Shown: piece after piece, positions 58,506 to 64,000 of the stretch
How positions within the stretch are numbered: position 1 is the first letter of the stretch
Layout: every line of letters begins with the position of its first letter
Assembly (NCBI GenBank): GCA_023512135.1
Contig: JAIMAG010000002.1
Location: 62,001 to 126,000, forward strand
Source: Terriglobia bacterium
Lineage (GTDB): Bacteria; Acidobacteriota; Terriglobia; Acidiferrales; UBA7541
Direction: 5' to 3'
DNA length: 64,000 nt
Translations under genes and position numbers: made by a program
Notes under the pieces: generated by a model
Told to the model about the DNA's origin: nothing
Databases searched by the model: none
Seen by the model: the letters and a program-made list of their open reading frames with translations, nothing else

Positions 58506-61018
58506 CCGTGAAACAAGCTACAGGGGCAGACTACATCCCGGATGCAATCGAGCGCAAATGGCAGCAGCGCTGGGCCGAGGCCCGCGTGTTCGAAGCCGAG
58601 GCTGACCCGGCGCGTCCGAAGTACTACGTGCTGGAAATGTTGCCGTATCCTTCGGGCACGCTCCACATGGGCCACATGCGCAACTATACGATCGGCGATG
58701 TCGTCGCCCGTTACAAACGGATGCGTGGCTTCAACGTCCTCCATCCGATGGGATGGGATGCCTTCGGCCTGCCTGCTGAAAACGCGGCTATCCAGCACGG
58801 GATCGAACCTCGCACCTGGACGCTGAACAATATCGCCGAATTCAAACGCGTGCTCACCCGCTTCGGCTTCAGCTATGACTGGCGGCGGGAAATCTCCACC
58901 TGCGAGCCGGAGTATTACCGCTGGAATCAGTGGTTCTTCCTGCGCATGCTCGAACGCAACCTGGCCTACCGTAAGCGCAGCCGCGTGAACTGGTGTCCGA
59001 AATGCGAAACCGTGCTGGCGAATGAACAGGTCGTCGAAGGGGCCTGCTGGCGTCACGAAGATACGCCTGTCGAACAGAAAGAGCTGGAACAGTGGTTTCT
59101 GCGCATCACGGCCTACGCGGAGGAGCTGCTGCGCGATATCGCTCTGCTCCGACAGGGCTGGCCGGAACGCGTGCTCGTGATGCAGGAAAACTGGATCGGA
59201 AAATCCCGAGGCGTGCGCGTTCGTTTTCCCCTGATTGGACGGGAAGAAGTCATCGAAGTCTTCACCACGCGGATCGACACGATCTATGGTGCCTCCGCCG
59301 TCCTGCTGGCCCCGGAGCATCCGCTGGTTCCTAGGCTGCTTGCCGCGAGCCGGCAGCGGCCGGGGCTCGAAGAGCAGTTGCAGGCCATGCGCCGCCACGC
59401 GGTTCGCGAAGCCGATCTGGCCACCGCCGAAAAGCAGGGCATCCTGCTCGATTGCCAGGTACGCAACCCCTTCAGCGGAGATACGCTGCCGGTCTGGGTG
59501 GCCAACTTTGTCCTGCTCGAGTACGGCACCGGAGCAGTGATGTGCGTTCCTGCACACGATCAGCGCGATTTTGAATTTGCGGCCAAGTATCGGCTGCCGG
59601 TGCGGGTTGTGGTGCAGCCTGCGCAGGGCGAAGCTCTCGAAGCCGGTTCGCTGCGCGCGGCGATGGTGGACTACGGCGTCCTGGTAAACTCCGGCCCCTA
59701 TTCCGGCCTCCGCTCCGAAGCCGCCATCGAGCAGATGTCCCGTGATGCCGAGCAGAAGGGTATCGGCCGTAGCGAAGTCATCTACCGGCTCCGCGACTGG
59801 GGCATTTCCCGGCAGCGCTACTGGGGCACGCCGATTCCGGTCGTGCACTGCGAGCGTTGCGGCATCGTGCCCGTTCCCGACGAGGAGTTGCCCGTGCTGT
59901 TGCCTGCCCGGGTCACGCTGACCGGACGCGGCCAGTCCCCGCTTGCGCTTGTGCCGGAATTTGTCCAGGTTCGCTGCTACCGTTGCGGCGGTGCCGCACG
60001 ACGCGAGACGGACACCATGGATACGTTTGTGGATTCTTCCTGGTATTTCTACCGCTACACGGATCCGCAGAATCACACCGCGCCCTTTTCCCGCGAGATC
60101 GTCCGCTACTGGTTTCCGATCGACCAGTACATCGGCGGCATCACGCACGCCATCCTCCACCTGCTCTATTCGCGCTTCTTCTGCAAAGTGATGCGCGATA
60201 TCGGCCTGGTGGAACACGATGAGCCGATCCAGCGGCTGTTCACGCAGGGCATGGTGCTCAAGGGCGGCGTGGCTATGTCGAAATCCCGCGGCAATGTGGT
60301 CGGCGCGGCAGAAATGGCCGAAAAGTACGGTGCCGATACCGGACGGCTTTACACCCTGTTCGCTGCTCCGCCCGAGAAGGATCTGGAATGGAGTGAGCAG
60401 AGCATCGAAGGCTGCGCGCGGTTCCTGCAGCGGTTGTTCCGGCTGGTCGCGCGTCACGCGGGCCGGCTCGACTGCGTGCCCGCTGCAGGCCGCGCCGTGG
60501 ATGTGACCGCGCTGAGTGAAAAGGAACGGCTTCTGCTTCGCCGGGCGCACCAGACCCTGCGTCGTGTGACCCAGGACTTCGAGCGGCGCTGGCATTTCAA
60601 CACTTCCGTCGCCGCGCTGATGGAGCTGACCAACACGCTGCAGGAGCAAGAGCCTCTCGAGCAGGGCGTGCAGCCCGCCGTGTTGAAGGAAGTGTTCGAG
60701 CTGCTGCTCCAGATGTTGGCGCCGATGGCCCCGCACATCGCGGAGGAACTCTGGGAAATGCTGGGCCACAAGGAACTGCTGGCCAACCACCCCTGGCCCG
60801 AATACCATCCGAAACTGGCTGAAGAAGAAAGGCTGGAAATCGTCGTCCAGGTGAACGGGAAGCTGCGGGGCAGGGTTTCGGTGGAAAGTGGATTGAGCGA
60901 ATCCGAGCTGCGCGAGCGCGCCCTGGCCGACCCGCGCATTGCCCAGCTCGTCGCGGGAAAGACGTTGCGGAAGGCGATCGTCATACCCGACAAGCTGGTC
61001 AATCTGGTTGTAAGCTAG
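58502..61018 (+). CDS. leuS: Leucine--tRNA ligase
   Basis: Class I synthetase of 838 residues. The HIGH-like motif is HMGH at 55-58 ([12 protein letters not shown]). The editing domain (about 220-400) and TIM-like core with [20 protein letters not shown] are intact, and the tRNA-binding C terminus ends [18 protein letters not shown]. The KMSKS loop reads AMSKS (591-595), with Ala at the first position; other LeuRS proteins also vary here, and the key second Lys is kept. Translationally coupled to nfo by ATGA. A 6-bp inverted repeat (GTGCGG-AA-CCGCAC, 61022-61035) lies just after the stop. Confidence 0.96.
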   Translation: MTVKQATGADYIPDAIERKWQQRWAEARVFEAEADPARPKYYVLEMLPYPSGTLHMGHMRNYTIGDVVARYKRMRGFNVLHPMGWDAFGLPAENAAIQHGIEPRTWTLNNIAEFKRVLTRFGFSYDWRREISTCEPEYYRWNQWFFLRMLERNLAYRKRSRVNWCPKCETVLANEQVVEGACWRHEDTPVEQKELEQWFLRITAYAEELLRDIALLRQGWPERVLVMQENWIGKSRGVRVRFPLIGREEVIEVFTTRIDTIYGASAVLLAPEHPLVPRLLAASRQRPGLEEQLQAMRRHAVREADLATAEKQGILLDCQVRNPFSGDTLPVWVANFVLLEYGTGAVMCVPAHDQRDFEFAAKYRLPVRVVVQPAQGEALEAGSLRAAMVDYGVLVNSGPYSGLRSEAAIEQMSRDAEQKGIGRSEVIYRLRDWGISRQRYWGTPIPVVHCERCGIVPVPDEELPVLLPARVTLTGRGQSPLALVPEFVQVRCYRCGGAARRETDTMDTFVDSSWYFYRYTDPQNHTAPFSREIVRYWFPIDQYIGGITHAILHLLYSRFFCKVMRDIGLVEHDEPIQRLFTQGMVLKGGVAMSKSRGNVVGAAEMAEKYGADTGRLYTLFAAPPEKDLEWSEQSIEGCARFLQRLFRLVARHAGRLDCVPAAGRAVDVTALSEKERLLLRRAHQTLRRVTQDFERRWHFNTSVAALMELTNTLQEQEPLEQGVQPAVLKEVFELLLQMLAPMAPHIAEELWEMLGHKELLANHPWPEYHPKLAEEERLEIVVQVNGKLRGRVSVESGLSESELRERALADPRIAQLVAGKTLRKAIVIPDKLVNLVVS

Positions 61019-61125
61019 CGAGTGCGGAACCGCACCGGTTCGAAGAGAAGTGCCTTTGTACAGGCTCTGTTCCACAGGCGGGAAGCTGCGACGCTTCGCC
61101 GCCCATCAGCCGGGTGGAGAAAGCC

Positions 61126-62664
61126 ATGGAAATCCCGGGCGGAATCGTCATTCTTGATTTTGGTTCCCAGTACACGCAACTGATTGCGCGTCGGATTCGC
61201 GAGCAGCAGGTTTTCTCCGTCATCCTGCCGTGCACGGCGCCATTGGAAGCCATCCAGCGCCTGTCGCCGGTTGGTATTATTCTCTCCGGTGGTCCGAGCT
61301 CGGTCTATGATCAGACTGCTCCCTACTGCGATCCGCGCGTACTGACTCTCGGTGTGCCTGTGCTCGGCATCTGCTACGGCCTGCAATGGATGGCGCATCA
61401 ACTGGGCGGGGTCGTGCAACCTGCTGATCGACGGGAATATGGACCTGCGCAGGTGGAGGTGCAAAACGGCTCCTGCCTGTTTTCGGCGATGCCGCAACGC
61501 CTGCGCGTCTGGGCCAGCCATGGCGACCACGTCGTACAACTTCCAGCAGGGTTTCAGCTCACCGCACGGACGGAAAATGCCGTGGCGGCCATCGAAGACC
61601 GAACCCGACGGTTTTTCGCTGTTCAGTTCCACCCGGAGGTGCAGCATACCGAAGGTGGTGCGGAGATTCTGCGCCGCTTCGTCTTTGAAATCTGCCAGGC
61701 CAAGCCGAACTGGAATCGCACGTCCATCATCGCCGACGCAGTGCAATCCATCCGGCAGCGGGTGGGTTCGGAATCTGCGATCTGTGCCCTGAGCGGCGGT
61801 GTGGACTCTGCGGTGGCGGCGGTGCTGGTGCATCGCGCGATCGGCGAGCGGCTAGTGAACGTTTTCGTGGACACCGGACTTCTCCGCAAGAACGAATTCC
61901 CGCAGACCCTTGACCTGCTGCAGCGGAAGCTCGGGCTGAACGTCATCGGTGTGGATGCCTCGGGTCGTTTCCTCGAGTGCCTGCGCGGAGTCACCGATCC
62001 GGAAGAAAAACGTAAGCGCATCGGTCACACGTTCATCGACGTGTTTGCTGAACAGGCCCGTCGGATCGGCCCCGTCCGTTTTCTGGTGCAGGGAACCCTG
62101 TACCCCGATGTGATCGAATCCGTTTCCGTGAAAGGGCCGGCAGCGACCATCAAGTCTCACCACAACGTCGGCGGATTGCCGGCGGTGATGCCCTTCGAGT
62201 TGATTGAGCCGCTGCGCGACCTGTTCAAGGACGAGGTGCGTGCAATAGGGCGTGAGCTCGGCTTGCCCGAGGAACTGCTCTCGAAGCATCCCTTTCCGGG
62301 CCCGGGACTGGCGGTGCGGGTGCTGGGCGAAGTGACTGCCGAACGGCTCGCCCTGCTCCGGGAAGCGGATGCCATCGTGGTCGAAGAAATCCGGAAGGCG
62401 GGCCTCTATGAGAAGCTCTGGCAGGCATTTGCCGTGTTGCTGCCCGTGCGCACGGTGGGTGTGATGGGGGATGAGCGCACCTACGGCTATGCGGTTGCCG
62501 TCCGAGCGGTTACCTCCACCGATGCCATGACAGCCGACTGGGCGCGCCTGCCTGCTGAGGTGCTCGAAGCCATCTCCACGCGGATCGTCAACGAGGTGCC
62601 CGGGATCAACCGGGTGGTGTACGACATCAGTTCCAAGCCGCCGAGTACAATCGAATGGGAATAG
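61126..62664 (+). CDS. guaA: GMP synthase (glutamine-hydrolysing)
   Basis: Converts XMP to GMP with glutamine and ATP. The 512-residue enzyme has a class I glutamine amidotransferase domain ([18 protein letters not shown], catalytic Cys in [11 protein letters not shown], His/Glu in FHPEV), the PP-loop ATP pyrophosphatase ([12 protein letters not shown]) and the dimerisation domain ([18 protein letters not shown] and terminal PPSTIEWE). ATG 61126 has GGAGA five to six bases upstream; GTG 61114 is an in-frame alternative. Complete and typical. Confidence 0.97.
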   Translation: MEIPGGIVILDFGSQYTQLIARRIREQQVFSVILPCTAPLEAIQRLSPVGIILSGGPSSVYDQTAPYCDPRVLTLGVPVLGICYGLQWMAHQLGGVVQPADRREYGPAQVEVQNGSCLFSAMPQRLRVWASHGDHVVQLPAGFQLTARTENAVAAIEDRTRRFFAVQFHPEVQHTEGGAEILRRFVFEICQAKPNWNRTSIIADAVQSIRQRVGSESAICALSGGVDSAVAAVLVHRAIGERLVNVFVDTGLLRKNEFPQTLDLLQRKLGLNVIGVDASGRFLECLRGVTDPEEKRKRIGHTFIDVFAEQARRIGPVRFLVQGTLYPDVIESVSVKGPAATIKSHHNVGGLPAVMPFELIEPLRDLFKDEVRAIGRELGLPEELLSKHPFPGPGLAVRVLGEVTAERLALLREADAIVVEEIRKAGLYEKLWQAFAVLLPVRTVGVMGDERTYGYAVAVRAVTSTDAMTADWARLPAEVLEAISTRIVNEVPGINRVVYDISSKPPSTIEWE

Positions 62665-62697
62665 AATTCCCCTGGGGGCGGGGGAGCCCCAGAATTC
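62664..62697. terminator. Hairpin between convergent guaA and the XRE gene
   Basis: CTGGGG (62672-62677) and CCCCAG (62687-62692) form a GC-rich stem, framed by GAATTC on each side so that GAATT pairs with AATTC beyond a three-base bulge. There is no T-run, so bidirectional termination is only a suggestion. Confidence 0.35.
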
Positions 62698-62710
62698 GCC
62701 GGGCAGGGAG

Positions 62711-63082
62711 TCAGCGATTCGCCATCTTCTGGGCCATATAGAGCAGAAGCCGACGATCGGATTCGTCCATCCGGCCCAGCAGGCGACGAAACTTGTTCAG
62801 CAAGCGCGCTTCCTTGCCAGTGCTGCCCCAGGCAATATCGTCTGCCGTCTTTCGCTTCGGCAGATTCGGCAGCTCGGGTGGTTCCTCGCCGTCATAGAAG
62901 AGCTGGTAGAGGGGGACTTCCAAGGCCCGTGCCAGCTTTTCCAGGGTTTCGATGGCGGGAACCGTATGACCGTTCTCCACACGGGAGATGTAACAACGCA
63001 GCAACCCGGTCCGCTTTTCGATATCGCCTTGCGACAGATTTTTCTCTTCGCGCAGAGCGCGCAAGCGTTCACCAATAATCAT
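62711..63082 (-). CDS. XRE-family helix-turn-helix regulator
   Basis: A 123-residue protein with an N-terminal Cro/CI-type HTH (5-58: LRALREEKNLSQGDIEKRTGLLRCYISRVENGHT in pieces, then IETLEKLARALEVPLYQLFY). A C-terminal region of about 60 residues ends in two helices (EARLLNKFRRLLGRMDESDRRLLLYMAQKM). The full HTH suggests DNA binding as a dimer. It is divergent from the ECF sigma gene, with about 96 bases between, so shared regulation of that region is possible. The start ATG 63082 has no obvious ribosome-binding site. Confidence 0.88.
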   Translation of the reverse strand: MIIGERLRALREEKNLSQGDIEKRTGLLRCYISRVENGHTVPAIETLEKLARALEVPLYQLFYDGEEPPELPNLPKRKTADDIAWGSTGKEARLLNKFRRLLGRMDESDRRLLLYMAQKMANR

Positions 63083-63138
63083 GCGTTTATTATTGCACGA
63101 GATTACTGACACTGCAACCGGTTTTCCAGGTGTGGACT

Positions 63139-63158
63139 GTGGAGAAGTGATTCTCCAC
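63139..63158. repeat. 8-bp inverted repeat with GTGA loop upstream of the ECF sigma gene
   Basis: GTGGAGAA and TTCTCCAC flank GTGA, which is a GNRA-type tetraloop if transcribed. It lies between the divergent XRE and ECF genes, 20 bases before the sigma factor ATG. Either an operator or an mRNA hairpin is possible. Confidence 0.7.
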
Positions 63159-63178
63159 TTCGATGTAACCTGTCCCTC

Positions 63179-63847
63179 ATGACACACGTCCCAAAAACGG
63201 GGCCAGAAAGCCCTCGCCGGAGCACGGAGCCGACCTCCGGTGCCGAGGAGCGGGAGCTGGTCCGCCGGGCACAGGCGGGCGACACGGCTGCCTATGAAGC
63301 TCTGGTGGAGCGTCACCAGCGGCGCGTATTCGCCATCGTGGGTGGCATCCTGCGCCGCCGGGAGGATGTCGAAGACGTCGCGCAGCAGGTCTTCTTGAAG
63401 GTCTATCTTTCGCTCCGGCGCTTTGACCTGCGCTCCTCGTTTTCGACCTGGCTCTATAAGGTTGCAGTCAACGAGTGCTGGGATTACCTGAGGAAGAAAA
63501 AAGCCCGGCGACTGGTGTACGAGGCCGACCTCAGTGAAGAACAGACGCGGCAGATGGAAACTTTGCAGGGCGACGCCGCCGGCCCGAGCGACTTGGTGCG
63601 ACGGGCTGAAGCCCGGCAACTGGCCGAACGCCTGCTCGCAGAGCTCGGCGAAGAAGAGCGACTGATGCTGATTCTGAAAGAGGTCGAGGGGTTTTCGGTG
63701 GAAGAGATCGCGGAAACGCTGGGCATGAACGTGAATACGGTGAAGGTGAGGCTGTTTCGCGCCCGCGGACGGCTGGCGGAATTCTACCGCCGCCGTCGGG
63801 GAGCGGCTCGGATTGCGGGCAGCCGGAACCGGAAGGAGAGGCCGTGA
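63179..63847 (+). CDS. ECF-type RNA polymerase sigma factor
   Basis: A 222-residue group 4 sigma-70 factor. Region 2 (about 28-95) has LVRRAQAGDTAAYEALVERHQRRVFAI in pieces, VEDVAQQVFLKVY and FSTWLYKVAVNECWDYLR. Region 4 (about 140-200) has LAELGEEERLMLILKEVEGFSVEEIAETLGMNVNTVKVRLFRAR in pieces, ending in a basic tail. The GTG of a zinc-finger anti-sigma gene overlaps its stop, a standard sigma/anti-sigma operon. The signal sensed is unknown. Confidence 0.94.
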   Translation: MTHVPKTGPESPRRSTEPTSGAEERELVRRAQAGDTAAYEALVERHQRRVFAIVGGILRRREDVEDVAQQVFLKVYLSLRRFDLRSSFSTWLYKVAVNECWDYLRKKKARRLVYEADLSEEQTRQMETLQGDAAGPSDLVRRAEARQLAERLLAELGEEERLMLILKEVEGFSVEEIAETLGMNVNTVKVRLFRARGRLAEFYRRRRGAARIAGSRNRKERP

Positions 63848-64000
63848 GCACGGTCTGCAGGGACTATCGAGAGCGCCTCGATCTGCTGGAAGATTACCTG
63901 GAAGGGCGGCTGCCGGCCTCGGAGCAGGCCCAGCTGTCGGAACACCTGGGCCGCTGCGAGCGCTGTGCGCAGGCACTGGCCGCGGCGCAGCTCGCCACGC
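63844..64000 (+). CDS. Zinc-finger (zf-HC2) anti-sigma factor, 3' end beyond the window
   Basis: GTG at 63844 overlaps the sigma factor stop (GTGA). The visible 52 residues read VCRDYRERLDLLEDYLEG then SEHLGRCERCAQALAAA. The HxxxCxxC motif with an upstream Cys is the ZAS/zf-HC2 signature of anti-sigma factors that hold the cognate ECF sigma in check. The rest, probably a membrane helix and sensor domain, is outside the window. Confidence 0.85.
   Translation, partial: MSTVCRDYRERLDLLEDYLEGRLPASEQAQLSEHLGRCERCAQALAAAQLAT

Noticed and set aside
58502-61018. LeuRS AMSKS as a broken KMSKS motif
   Set aside because: The first position of the loop varies among LeuRS proteins, and the functional second lysine and serines are kept. 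The protein is otherwise full-length.
61019-61036. GTGCGG-AA-CCGCAC after leuS as a terminator
   Set aside because: A two-base loop and no T-run make an intrinsic terminator unlikely. It may be chance.

Overview
The window is a gene-dense chromosomal stretch of a GC-rich Gram-negative bacterium. The best guess is Acidobacteriota. This is inferred from the gene content: the trpS-scpA-scpB-rluB run, a DUF1844 protein, an outer-membrane receptor that opens with a carboxypeptidase-regulatory-like domain, a fused LptF-LptG permease, and split glyQ/glyS. No rRNA, tRNA, CRISPR array or insertion sequence was recognised, and no gene-free stretch exceeds 300 bases. The longest gaps are about 226, 218 and 211 bases (45669-45894, 57220-57437 and 31399-31609), and all three carry promoter or operator signals.

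Layout. 1-6293: the end of an unknown gene, an SRPBCC protein, inositol-phosphate synthase, a membrane pentapeptide-repeat protein with fresh DNA repeats, PolX, a cold-shock protein with a long leader, and a Nudix hydrolase. 6415-13666 (+): a LytTR regulator, an acyl-CoA dehydrogenase, then trpS, scpA, scpB, rluB, hisC and a CoA-binding protein, mostly tightly packed. 13672-21776 (-): mutS, anmK, tsaC, a SpoU methyltransferase, rarA and a PD40 beta-propeller protein. 21911-25249 (+): a CYTH protein, then a PRC/MgtE_N/CBS protein translationally coupled to an atypical Nramp transporter. 25316-31398 (+): uppS-cdsA-dxr-rseP-ispG followed by a Fur-family regulator, an isoprenoid/envelope block. 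31435-36536 (+): two Nur-type operators around a strong promoter, a FecA-like TonB-dependent receptor and a PhnD/PhnC/PhnE-like ABC importer. 36546-38829 (-): DUF1844, an MBL hydrolase and ribF. 38980-43962 (+): mazG, a GNAT and MenC-like enolase-superfamily pair, a DMT exporter and a decarboxylating dehydrogenase. 43993-45668 (-): a PfkB kinase and a rhomboid protease. 45895-52516 (+): recO-glyQ-glyS and ppdK. 52560-57219 (-): aroF, a YVTN propeller and LptF-LptG. 57438-64000: nfo-leuS, guaA, an XRE regulator (-), and an ECF sigma factor with a truncated zinc-finger anti-sigma factor.

Most of the window is housekeeping: translation, DNA repair, isoprenoid synthesis and envelope assembly. The least ordinary parts are the Fur-family/TonB/PhnDCE-type uptake locus with its paired TTGCAA-N5-TTGCAA operators, the putative magnesium-type Nramp pair, the GNAT plus OSBS/NSAR pair, a pseudouridine synthase whose catalytic Asp position reads Glu, and a TrpRS with an extra block of about 56 residues. 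Two genes have a TATAAT box exactly six bases before ATG, which points to leaderless transcripts. All functional calls come from reading motifs and context; no database search was run.
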